Source of the DNA: JAAYZB01 sp035379945 | GTDB taxonomy: Bacteria > Bacillota_I > Bacilli_A > Izemoplasmatales > Hujiaoplasmataceae | NCBI GenBank assembly: GCA_035379945.1 | Contig: DAOSWG010000007.1 | Coordinates: 9,098-73,097, forward strand | Length of the DNA: 64,000 nt | Reading direction: 5' to 3' | Shown: in pieces, positions 43,662 to 51,042 of the stretch | Layout of the letters: every line of letters begins with the position of its first letter | Position numbering within the stretch: position 1 is the stretch's first letter | The notes under the pieces: model-generated | What the model was told of the DNA's origin: nothing | What the model saw: only the letters and a program-made list of their open reading frames with translations | Databases searched by the model: none | Made by a program: the position numbers and the translations under genes

Positions 43662-45434
43662 TTATTGGCTTGACAGATCGGCAAGGGCAATTCTCAGATT
43701 TTTAATCTGGACTTTCGTAAGTCCGATCTCCGAGAGTTCCTGGTCGTCCGACTTGGCAATATTAGCCAATGTCTTGTATTTTTGTAACAACTTTTCCTTG
43801 GTCGCCTTGCCAACGGATGGTATCTTGTCAAGATAAGAGGCATAGACCTGCTTTGACTGTCTGTCACGATGGAATGTCACTGCAAACCTATGGGCCTCTT
43901 CTTGGATTTTGTTCAGCAGAACATAGATCGGTTGGTGTCGGTCGAGTTTTATTTCTTCGCCATTTGGCGATATTAGGAAATCGGTATGGTGCCGGTCGTC
44001 TTTCTTGAGGCCCGCCACCGGGATGTCTAATTCCAGAGAAGCGATGATTTCGCAAGCTGCGTTCACCTGGCCTAGTCCGCCGTCCATGACAATCAAATCG
44101 GGACGTCTCGATTTTTCGACGAGCATTCTTTGGTAACGTCGATAAACGATTTCCTTCATCGTATTGTAATCATCGGGTCCGACAACGGTTTTGACCTTGT
44201 ATTTCCGGTATTCCTTGCGATCTGGCAGTCCGTTCGTAAACACGACCATCGAGGACACCGGATCGCTTCCCATCGTGTTGGAATTGTCGAACGCTTCGAT
44301 CCTTACCGGAACCTGAATGCCTAGCATATCCGCCAAGGTTTGAATCGCACCGATCGATTGATCGCTCTTTCTCAGATAGGGACTGAGATTATTTTCTAGA
44401 TAAATACCGGCGTTTTCCTTCGCCATATCCACAAGTTCTTTCTTTTTTCCGCGCTTCGGAACGAAACCGAGGTCATTCAAAATAGGCTCAAGCAGTTCAT
44501 AATCCGGACCTTCTGGCAACAGGATTTCCTTTGGAAGCGGATGCAATTCGTAAAACTGGGCCACATAACTGATGAACGCTTCTTCCGGTTCGCCATAGAA
44601 TGTCACCAATTTGTTTTCGGAAAAGATAATCTTCCCCTGGCGCATGAAGAGAATCGATACGGCGAGATAATGGTCGTAAAACCCATAGTTGATGATATCG
44701 CGGTCAGACAGATCGTTGAAAATAACATTCTGCTTTCTCAGCGTCCGTTTGACGGAAGCGATCAGATCGCGATATTCCCCGGCCTTCTCGTATTCCTTGT
44801 TCAAGGAACAGTCTTCCATCTTCTTTTCCAGATCGTCTAGCACCTGGTCGTCGCGGCCGGAAAGAAAAGCGGCGACATCATTTTCCATCTTCTTGTAGAC
44901 ATCTATGCTGACAGGATATTCGCACGGCCCCAGACATTGACCGAGATGATAGTAAAGACATACCTTTTTCGGCAACGCCTTGCATTTGCGGAAGGGAAAC
45001 AGCTTTTCGATTAACGACAGGGTCTCCCGGGCTGACGAAGCATCGGGATAAGGACCGAAAAGCAACCGGTTTTTGGTGTTTGCCTTCCTTGTGATCACCA
45101 GTTTGGGATTCTTTTCCCTGGTGATCTCGATATAGGGGTAGGTTTTGTCATCCATCAGGAGAATGTTGAAGCGGGGGGCATGTTCCTTGATGAGCGAGAG
45201 CTCGAGCAAAAAAGCCTCCAGTTCGGAAGAAGTCACAATATAAGTGAAATCGGCGATGTTGGCGACCAGATTGGTCGTCTTGGCGTCATGGCTGCCGCTG
45301 AAATAGCTTTTTACCCGATTTTTCAGGCTTTTGGCTTTTCCGACATAGATGATCCTGCCTGCATCGTCTAACATTTGATAACTGCCCGGGGCATCGGGCA
45401 GAAGGGCGAGTTTCGCCTTGATTTTCTCGTTCAA
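43662..45434 (-). CDS. uvrC: Excinuclease ABC subunit C
   Basis: 590 residues. Makes the dual incisions in nucleotide-excision repair. The GIY-YIG domain starts LLPDAPGSYQMLDDAGRIIYVGKAKSLKNRV. Four cysteines (CKALPKKVCLYYHLGQCLGPC, from ~150) fit the Fe-S site. A UVR motif lies mid-protein. The endonuclease V-like C-terminal nuclease has EAFDNSN and LIVMDGGLGQVNAA, and (HhH)2 ends the protein (IPSVGKATKEKLLQKY). The start is TTG 45434, because NEKIKAKLALLPD matches the family N terminus and GGGGTG lies six bases upstream. Confidence 0.95.
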   Translation of the reverse strand: MNEKIKAKLALLPDAPGSYQMLDDAGRIIYVGKAKSLKNRVKSYFSGSHDAKTTNLVANIADFTYIVTSSELEAFLLELSLIKEHAPRFNILLMDDKTYPYIEITREKNPKLVITRKANTKNRLLFGPYPDASSARETLSLIEKLFPFRKCKALPKKVCLYYHLGQCLGPCEYPVSIDVYKKMENDVAAFLSGRDDQVLDDLEKKMEDCSLNKEYEKAGEYRDLIASVKRTLRKQNVIFNDLSDRDIINYGFYDHYLAVSILFMRQGKIIFSENKLVTFYGEPEEAFISYVAQFYELHPLPKEILLPEGPDYELLEPILNDLGFVPKRGKKKELVDMAKENAGIYLENNLSPYLRKSDQSIGAIQTLADMLGIQVPVRIEAFDNSNTMGSDPVSSMVVFTNGLPDRKEYRKYKVKTVVGPDDYNTMKEIVYRRYQRMLVEKSRRPDLIVMDGGLGQVNAACEIIASLELDIPVAGLKKDDRHHTDFLISPNGEEIKLDRHQPIYVLLNKIQEEAHRFAVTFHRDRQSKQVYASYLDKIPSVGKATKEKLLQKYKTLANIAKSDDQELSEIGLTKVQIKNLRIALADLSSQ

Positions 45435-45456
45435 TTTCCACACCCCAAACAATATG

Positions 45457-45483
45457 GAAAACCCGGACGGTTTCCGCCCGGGT
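45457..45483 (-). terminator. Terminator between rbfA and uvrC
   Basis: ACCCGGGCGG/CCGTCCGGGT with a three-base loop, followed by TTTTCC on the minus strand. Confidence 0.75.
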
Positions 45484-45488
45484 ATACC

Positions 45489-45818
45489 TCATTTCATCCT
45501 GCGGATGATTTCGTCGACTTTGCGGCCTTCTAAGTCGCTTTGGTCGTATTTGAAAATCAGTTCCGGCACTTTGCGCATTTTGACCTGCATGGCGATTTGA
45601 CCTCTGATGAAGCCTTTAGCCCTTTCCAAGGCTGCCTGCGTTTTTTCCCGGCGTTCATTGTCGCCGTAGATTGTGTAATAAACATACATGTATGACAGAT
45701 CGTTCGTCACCCTGGCTCCGGTCACGGTGATGAAGCCTAAGTCGTCTTTCACTTCATTTTTGATGATGTCGGCGCAAACCCGTTGGACCAACGTGTCAAG
45801 TCTGTCGGTCTTTGCCAT
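45489..45818 (-). CDS. rbfA: 30S ribosome-binding factor A
   Basis: 109 residues with the KH-like fold: RLDTLVQRVCADIIKNEVKD, then GFITVTGARVTNDLSYMYVYYT and RGQIAMQVKMRKVPELIFKYD. Needed for 16S rRNA 5' end processing and cold adaptation. It starts one base after infB and is the last gene of the rimP-nusA operon. Confidence 0.95.
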   Translation of the reverse strand: MAKTDRLDTLVQRVCADIIKNEVKDDLGFITVTGARVTNDLSYMYVYYTIYGDNERREKTQAALERAKGFIRGQIAMQVKMRKVPELIFKYDQSDLEGRKVDEIIRRMK

Positions 45819-45819
45819 T

Positions 45820-47712
45820 TCAAGCTACCTCTTTCAAAACGGATGCTTCGATAGTGTCTCCGACTTTGACATCGTTGTAGTTTTCGATCATAATACCGCA
45901 GTCGTAGCCTTGTTTGACTTCCTTGGCATCGTCCTTGAAACGCTTTAAGGATGCGATCGGACCTTCGAATATGACTTTACCGTCCCGGAAAAGTTTTACC
46001 TGGCTGTCGCGGCGAATCACACCTGATGTAACCATGCAACCGGCGATGGTGCCGATTTTGGAGATAGAGAAGGTTTCCCTGACTTCGGCTTCGCCGATGA
46101 CGAGTCTTTCCATCTTCGGTTCCAACAAACCTTTCATGGCCGCTTCGATATCGTTCATCGCTTCGTAGATCACGCGGTAATCGCGGATTTCGACGCCTTT
46201 TTGCCCTGCGGTATCGCGGACATTGGCGGGAGCCTGGACGTTGAAGCCGATGATGAAGGCGTCGCTGGCTTCAGCTAGCGACACATCGGTGTCGGTGATG
46301 GCGCCGACGCCGGTACGGACGATATCGACCGTCGTGCCTTCGATATTCAGTTTCTCGATCGAACCCTTGAATGCTTCGATCGATCCCTGAGTATCGGCCT
46401 TTATTACGAGTCTCAGTTCCTTGGTGACTCCTTCGGCCTTATTGAAGAATTCCTCCAGGGATATCGTTTTTTTCGTATTGTGTTCTTCCTTAAACTGACG
46501 CTCTTCACGCTTTTGAGCGATATCTCTCGTCATTTTCTCATCATCGAAAACCATGAAGGCATCACCGGCTTGCGGAACGTCGTTCAGTCCGTTGATCTCG
46601 ACGGCTGCCCCCGGTTTGGCTTTTCTGATCGTGTGTCCCAAATCATCGTTCATCGCCCGGATTTTTCCGTATGTCGTACCGACAGCGAATGAATCGCCGA
46701 TCTTCAGGGTGCCGTTCGATACCAAAATGGTGGCCACCGGTCCCCGGCCTTTGTCGAGTTTTGCTTCGATGACGGTTCCGACGGCATTGCGTTTCGGATT
46801 GGCTTTCAGTTCAAGCATTTCGGATACGAGCTGGATTGTGTCGAGAAGTTCGTCCACTCCCGTATTTTTGAGGGCGGATATATAACAGAAAGGCGTTTCG
46901 CCGCCCCAGTCGTCAGATAACAGACCGTAATCGGCCAACTCCTGTTTCACGCGGTCCTGGTTGGCGCCCGGTTTGTCCATTTTGTTCACGGCGACAATGA
47001 TCGCGCATTTGGATGCCCTGGCATGGTCGATCGCTTCTTTTGTCTGCGGCATGACGCCGTCATCGGCCGCCACGACCAATACGACGATGTCGGTGATCCT
47101 GGCGCCGCGGGCGCGCATTTCCGTGAATGCGGCATGTCCCGGCGTATCGATAAAGGTGATTTCCTTGCCATTACGCGTAACCTGGTAGGCACCGATATGC
47201 TGGGTGATGCCTCCGGCTTCGCTTTGGACGACGCGCGAATGCCTGATGGTGTCTAACAATGTAGTTTTGCCATGGTCGACATGACCCATGATAGTCACTA
47301 CCGGCGGTCTTTCGACCAGATCCTTCGGATCGTCTTCGATCGCAAGTTCGTCGAAACGTGTCATGTCGGTCAGGACTTCGTCCTGGATTTCAAAGCCGTA
47401 TTCCATGGCCAAAAGTTCGGCGGTCTCGCGATCCACCGATTGGGTCTGGGAAGCCATGATCCGCATGAACATCAGTTTCTTGATGACATCGGCAACGGAT
47501 TTATGCAGCTGTTCGGAAAGCTCCAAAACGGTCATCCCGTTCTTGAAATGGACGATCTTTTCGAGAATTTCCGGCTGTTTCTCCAATTTTGGCTTTTGAT
47601 AGTTCTGCGTCTGGCGGTTATTTTGCGTCTGACGATTAGCCGGCCTCTGGTTGGACTTGCCTCCCTTGAAGTCGGATTTTTTCTTGGGCATGGGTTTTTT
47701 GGCGCTTGCCAT
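45820..47712 (-). CDS. infB: Translation initiation factor IF-2
   Basis: 630 residues. GTPase that brings fMet-tRNA to the 30S subunit. A short Lys/Gln/Asn-rich N-terminal extension (~1-50) precedes the IF2_N segment. G1 GHVDHGKTTLLDTIR, G3 DTPGHAAF, G4 NKMDKPGA and the C-terminal domains (IGTIAGCMVTSG) are present. The N-terminal region is reduced compared with enterobacterial IF-2, as usual in Firmicutes. AAGAGGTGG is the ribosome site. Confidence 0.97.
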   Translation of the reverse strand: MASAKKPMPKKKSDFKGGKSNQRPANRQTQNNRQTQNYQKPKLEKQPEILEKIVHFKNGMTVLELSEQLHKSVADVIKKLMFMRIMASQTQSVDRETAELLAMEYGFEIQDEVLTDMTRFDELAIEDDPKDLVERPPVVTIMGHVDHGKTTLLDTIRHSRVVQSEAGGITQHIGAYQVTRNGKEITFIDTPGHAAFTEMRARGARITDIVVLVVAADDGVMPQTKEAIDHARASKCAIIVAVNKMDKPGANQDRVKQELADYGLLSDDWGGETPFCYISALKNTGVDELLDTIQLVSEMLELKANPKRNAVGTVIEAKLDKGRGPVATILVSNGTLKIGDSFAVGTTYGKIRAMNDDLGHTIRKAKPGAAVEINGLNDVPQAGDAFMVFDDEKMTRDIAQKREERQFKEEHNTKKTISLEEFFNKAEGVTKELRLVIKADTQGSIEAFKGSIEKLNIEGTTVDIVRTGVGAITDTDVSLAEASDAFIIGFNVQAPANVRDTAGQKGVEIRDYRVIYEAMNDIEAAMKGLLEPKMERLVIGEAEVRETFSISKIGTIAGCMVTSGVIRRDSQVKLFRDGKVIFEGPIASLKRFKDDAKEVKQGYDCGIMIENYNDVKVGDTIEASVLKEVA

Positions 47713-47730
47713 AATACCACCTCTTTCTTG

Positions 47731-48039
47731 TTATTCGGACTCCTGTTTTTCCAAAAGGAGTCTGGCGAAATTACTATCCGACACCGACAGGACCTTGCGG
47801 CCCTCCTTGCCGATGGCATGGGACAGTTCTTCCGCAGTATAGTTGCTTATCAAAGGCACGGCATGGCTTTTCGTTTTGTCAATGAATCGCTTCTTTGTCG
47901 CACCTCCGGCATCGCTTGCCAAAAGCACGAGAAAGGAAGAACCTCTCTTCAACTGGTCCAAAACGGCTTCCTCGCCGGATGACACCTTTTTTGCCCGGTA
48001 TGCCAAACCGAGTGTTTTCAGGACTTGTTCCTTACTCAT
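47731..48039 (-). CDS. ylxQ: L7Ae/L30e-family RNA-binding protein YlxQ
   Basis: 102 residues. The L7Ae/L30e fold is seen in LGLAYRAKKVSSGEEAVL, LLASDAGGATKKRF and LSHAIGKEGRKVLSV. B. subtilis YlxQ occupies the same place between ylxR and infB; it binds kink-turn-like RNA and its exact role is unclear. It overlaps the rnpM gene by 8 bp. Confidence 0.92.
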   Translation of the reverse strand: MSKEQVLKTLGLAYRAKKVSSGEEAVLDQLKRGSSFLVLLASDAGGATKKRFIDKTKSHAVPLISNYTAEELSHAIGKEGRKVLSVSDSNFARLLLEKQESE

Positions 48040-48304
48040 TCGAAGTCAACCTGCCAAGAAGCAGGTCATAAAGATCATCAGGAATCTCACATTCCAGATG
48101 CTTGGCCAGCACTTTTGATTTCCGGGCCTTTTCGATCACGGCTTTATTTCTGGAAACATAAGCTCCTCTGCCGTTGGCTTTGCCGGTGGGATCATAGATC
48201 ACTTGTCCCTCCGGCGTCCTGACGACGCGAAACAGATTTTTCTTTTCACATCTTTCGCCGGTGACCACGCAGCGGCGCAGCGGAATTTTTTTAATAGTTG
48301 CCAT
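48032..48304 (-). CDS. rnpM: RNase P modulator RnpM (YlxR)
   Basis: 90 residues of the DUF448 family: IPLRRCVVTGER at the N terminus, then GRGAYVSRNKAVIEKARK, with the strongly conserved GRGAY segment. In B. subtilis this protein binds RNase P RNA and tunes its activity. It lies between nusA and ylxQ as usual. Confidence 0.93.
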   Translation of the reverse strand: MATIKKIPLRRCVVTGERCEKKNLFRVVRTPEGQVIYDPTGKANGRGAYVSRNKAVIEKARKSKVLAKHLECEIPDDLYDLLLGRLTSNE

Positions 48305-48323
48305 CGGAACATCTTCCTTCCGG

Positions 48324-49388
48324 TCAGTATTTTATTCCTTGGATCATGGCGTCGGTTTCGGATTTGATATCAATCTTCCAACCGCTCGACTGGACGGCAA
48401 GTCTGGCGTTTTGGCCTTTCTTACCAATAGCGAGCGACAATTGATCGTCCGGAACGATGATGACGGCGCTCTTTTCCCGCTGATCGACGATGACCGAGGT
48501 CGTCTTGGCGGGTTGAATGGCGTTAGATACGAGTTCCGCCGGATCTTCTGAGTATTTGTAGACATCGATCTTTTCTCCGTCAAGGGCGTCGATGACTTCG
48601 TGGATACGGGCTCCGTTGCGTCCTAGGCACGCTCCCACCGGGTCGACGCGCAAGTTGTTGGAAGCGACGCAGACTTTGCAACGGTCTCCGGGATCGCGGG
48701 CGAGACCCATGATCTCGATGACACCTTCCTGGAGTTCCGGAATCGACTGTTCCATCAAACGTTTGACCAGGTTTCTGTCAGTACGTGAGACGTAGACTTT
48801 CGGGCCTTTGGTCGTCTGTTCGACTTTGGTGATATAGACACGGATCTGATTACCGACGAATATTTCTGTTCCGACAAGATCACGGGCGGGGATCGATGTC
48901 TCCGTATCGAATCCGAGATACAGAGTGACGAATTCGTCGTTGACGGCGACGATTTCGGCAATCACCATTTCGCCGGTCTTATCGGTGAATATCTCGAAGT
49001 TGCGTTCCCTTTCAAGCTGTTTGAGTCCCTGGGTAAGAATCTGTTTGGCGCTGGATACGGCGATACGACCGAAATCTTTCGGGGTTACTTTAACTTCGAT
49101 TATATCTCCGGCTTTGGCGTTCTTTTTCAGTTGTTGGGCTTCCATAACGGTGATCTGGGTGCCTTTCTCGGCTTCTGGATCGACTTCCTCGACAACGAGA
49201 TAAGTAGCGACGATGATGATTTCTGCCTTTTCCTCGTTGAATACGACCTTGGCGTTCTGTTGTCCGTTATAGTCTTTTTTGTAAGCGTTCAGGAGTCCTT
49301 TTCCAAAGATATCCAGAATCTTTTCTTTGGGAATATCGCGCTCTTCGGCGACTTGTTCCAATGCTTTGAAAAACTCTTTGCTGACCAT
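48324..49388 (-). CDS. nusA: Transcription termination/antitermination factor NusA
   Basis: 354 residues: N-terminal RNA-polymerase-binding domain, S1 domain (KAGDIIEVKVTPKDFGRI is part of the junction), then two KH domains (ARDPGDRCKVCVASNN, GACLGRNGARI, LAIGKKGQNARLAV). It lacks the C-terminal acidic repeats found in proteobacteria, as in Firmicutes. AGGAG lies ten bases before the ATG. Second gene of the operon. Confidence 0.96.
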   Translation of the reverse strand: MVSKEFFKALEQVAEERDIPKEKILDIFGKGLLNAYKKDYNGQQNAKVVFNEEKAEIIIVATYLVVEEVDPEAEKGTQITVMEAQQLKKNAKAGDIIEVKVTPKDFGRIAVSSAKQILTQGLKQLERERNFEIFTDKTGEMVIAEIVAVNDEFVTLYLGFDTETSIPARDLVGTEIFVGNQIRVYITKVEQTTKGPKVYVSRTDRNLVKRLMEQSIPELQEGVIEIMGLARDPGDRCKVCVASNNLRVDPVGACLGRNGARIHEVIDALDGEKIDVYKYSEDPAELVSNAIQPAKTTSVIVDQREKSAVIIVPDDQLSLAIGKKGQNARLAVQSSGWKIDIKSETDAMIQGIKY

Positions 49389-49400
49389 AATATTCTTCTC

Positions 49401-49838
49401 CTAGAATTTGATTGCCAGTCTGATCGTCCTGACATCCAGACGGCCAAATGACATTTGTTTGTTTTTTTCTCCACGAATCGTGATGACGTCTCCGTCATAA
49501 GCGATCAGTTCTCCGTCGGCTTTTTGTTCGTATGTTTCGATATGGATGTATTTGCCGATTGCTTTTTCGATTTCATCGTCGTTACGGAGTTCACGTTCCG
49601 CTCCCGGAGACGATACTTCCAGGCTGTAGGCATCCTGAATCGGATCGATCCCGTCCAGAAAATCCGACAACCGGTGAGACACATTGACACAATCGTCGAT
49701 CGAGATGCCTTCCGGTTTGTCGATCATGATTGTCAGGACGTTTTGTTTCTTTTCCTTGTGGTATATCAAGTCGTACAGTTCGTAACCGTATTTCTCAATT
49801 TCCTGCCCCACTTGCTTCTTCAACAAAGCGAGATCCAT
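49401..49838 (-). CDS. rimP: Ribosome maturation factor RimP
   Basis: 145 residues. Helps 30S assembly. ALLKKQVGQEIEKYGYELYD, VLTIMIDKPEGISIDDCVNV and the signature YSLEVSSPGAERELR are present, with an SH3-like C-terminal domain. GGAGG fits ATG 49838 (seven bases) but not ATG 49844 (one base); longer frames run into the leader hairpin. First gene of the rimP-nusA-rnpM-ylxQ-infB-rbfA operon. Confidence 0.95.
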   Translation of the reverse strand: MDLALLKKQVGQEIEKYGYELYDLIYHKEKKQNVLTIMIDKPEGISIDDCVNVSHRLSDFLDGIDPIQDAYSLEVSSPGAERELRNDDEIEKAIGKYIHIETYEQKADGELIAYDGDVITIRGEKNKQMSFGRLDVRTIRLAIKF

Positions 49839-49860
49839 ATTCATGCCTCCGTTTTTATTA

Positions 49861-49884
49861 AAAATGAGAGGGTCCGACCCTCCC
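49861..49884 (-). terminator. Terminator-like hairpin in the rimP leader
   Basis: GGGAGGGTC/GACCCTCTC-type 8-bp stem with a 3-nt loop, then ATTTTTAAT. It lies between the promoter at 49907 and the rimP start, so it may act as an attenuator of the operon. Confidence 0.7.
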
Positions 49885-49906
49885 ATTTCTACCTTATGCC
49901 TAAAAC

Positions 49907-49935
49907 ATTATATCACAAGATGATACGGCAGGCAA
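49907..49935 (-). promoter_or_regulatory. Promoter of the rimP-nusA-infB operon
   Basis: TTGCCT (49930-49935), a 17-bp spacer and extended -10 TGATATAAT (49907-49915). The -35 lies inside the intergenic end of the GNAT gene region. Confidence 0.8.
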
Positions 49936-49942
49936 GCGAAAA

Positions 49943-50239
49943 TCACACTTTCGGGCCGGTTTTGACGTTTATAACGATGTCCTGGCATTCGTAGTGTTTT
50001 TTGAACCAGGCAATCGCATAAGGGCACTTGGCAACGATCAGTTTTCCTTGCTTTTTGATGTAATCGTAAGCCGTTTGCATGAGGGCTTGGGCATAGCCTT
50101 GTCCCCGCAAAGATTCGTCGACGAACACATGGGTGATGTCGATCCGCTTTTCATCGCGCTTCGGGATGTCGATCTCTCCGATCGTTTTCCTTGATTCGTC
50201 CAGCAAATATATTTTCTCTTCTTCATATCGAAATTCCAT
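49943..50239 (-). CDS. Small GNAT-type N-acetyltransferase
   Basis: 98 residues: a minimal acetyl-CoA-binding fold with THVFVDESLRGQGYAQALM (motif A, R/QxxGxG/A type). It continues AYDYIKKQGKLIVAKCPYAIAWFKKH. It resembles the small YjdJ-type acetyltransferases. The substrate is unknown. ATG 50239 is nine bases after AGGAG. ATG 50245, which would overlap the preceding stop as ATGA, is only three bases from it but remains possible. Confidence 0.85.
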   Translation of the reverse strand: MEFRYEEEKIYLLDESRKTIGEIDIPKRDEKRIDITHVFVDESLRGQGYAQALMQTAYDYIKKQGKLIVAKCPYAIAWFKKHYECQDIVINVKTGPKV

Positions 50240-50241
50240 AT

Positions 50242-50958
50242 TCATTTTCTCCTAAGGGCATACATCAAAATACCGCCGGCAACACCGACATTCAGTGACT
50301 CCATGCCGTCCATTTCAATTTTTATGTTCACACCCGTCTTATTCAAGATTTCTTCTCTGACCCCATTTGCTTCGTTTCCGAGAATCAAGGCCAATTTGCC
50401 TCCGTTCGGATTGAATTCGGAAAGGGGCAACCCGGTTTTCACATCGGTGCCGACATATTCGTATTCCCGGTGTTTACCGATGAATTCGATCAGATCGGCT
50501 TTCAAAAATCCGAGTCCGAAAATCGCTCCCTGGGTCGCTCTCACCACTTTGGGTGAATAAGGGTCGGCAATGTTTTCAAAGACGAATGTCTTGAATCCGA
50601 AGGCTTTTGCGCTTCTGATCAGGGTTCCCAGGTTTCCGGGATCGGAGATGCCGTCGAGCATCAAAATCCGGTCGCCAAGCAAAACATTGTCTGCCATTTT
50701 GCAGATGCCGATCACTCCCTGCGGTGTCTCGACATCGGAAAGCGATGCGAAAAGGGAGGCGGAAACAACCAGATTATCCACTTTGATATCGGTGAATGGC
50801 TCGGTAGAAACGACCGCTTCCAAACGCCTTGCTTTGGCGGCTTCATTCACAAGATGCGGTCCTTCGGCCAAAAACAGACCGGTTTGGTACCGGTATTTTT
50901 TCTGTTTCAATCTAAGATAAGAGCGGAACTTTTGGTTATCGGCGGACGTTATGATCAA
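50242..50958 (-). CDS. TrmH/SpoU-family RNA 2'-O-methyltransferase
   Basis: About 238 residues. The N-terminal RNA-binding domain (NQKFRSYLRLKQKKYRYQTG, FLAEGPHLV) is followed by the SPOUT domain. LDGISDPGNLGTLIRSAKAFG, LALILGNEANGVREE and IEMDGMESLNVGVAGGI are motifs 1-3, which form the SAM knot. Probably methylates 23S rRNA. The start is best at TTG 50958 (IITSADNQKF), eight bases after GGGAG. GTG 50967 overlaps that site. Confidence 0.9.
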   Translation of the reverse strand: MIITSADNQKFRSYLRLKQKKYRYQTGLFLAEGPHLVNEAAKARRLEAVVSTEPFTDIKVDNLVVSASLFASLSDVETPQGVIGICKMADNVLLGDRILMLDGISDPGNLGTLIRSAKAFGFKTFVFENIADPYSPKVVRATQGAIFGLGFLKADLIEFIGKHREYEYVGTDVKTGLPLSEFNPNGGKLALILGNEANGVREEILNKTGVNIKIEMDGMESLNVGVAGGILMYALRRK

Positions 50959-50978
50959 TGGTATCACTCCCGATCCTA

Positions 50979-51007
50979 ATTATATCACAAAAGAAAAAGG
51001 GAGCCAA
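50979..51007 (-). promoter_or_regulatory. Promoter of the SpoU methyltransferase-GNAT pair
   Basis: TTGGCT (51002-51007), a 17-bp spacer and extended -10 TGATATAAT (50979-50987). The -35 is part of the terminator stem of the preceding gene. Confidence 0.7.
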
Positions 51008-51023
51008 AGCAATTTGGCTCCCT
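50990..51023 (-). terminator. Intrinsic terminator after the giant lipoprotein gene
   Basis: The 11-bp perfect stem AGGGAGCCAAA/TTTGGCTCCCT with a 4-nt loop is followed by TTTTTCTTTT on the minus strand. Confidence 0.9.
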
Positions 51024-51042
51024 GTGAAACAGAGTGATTTGA

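Noticed and set aside
43646..43668. Hairpin GTCCG/CGGAC followed by T6 on the plus strand between uvrC and the exonuclease gene
   Set aside because: The T run is on the wrong strand for the two minus-strand genes, and no plus-strand gene ends there. It was not called as a terminator.
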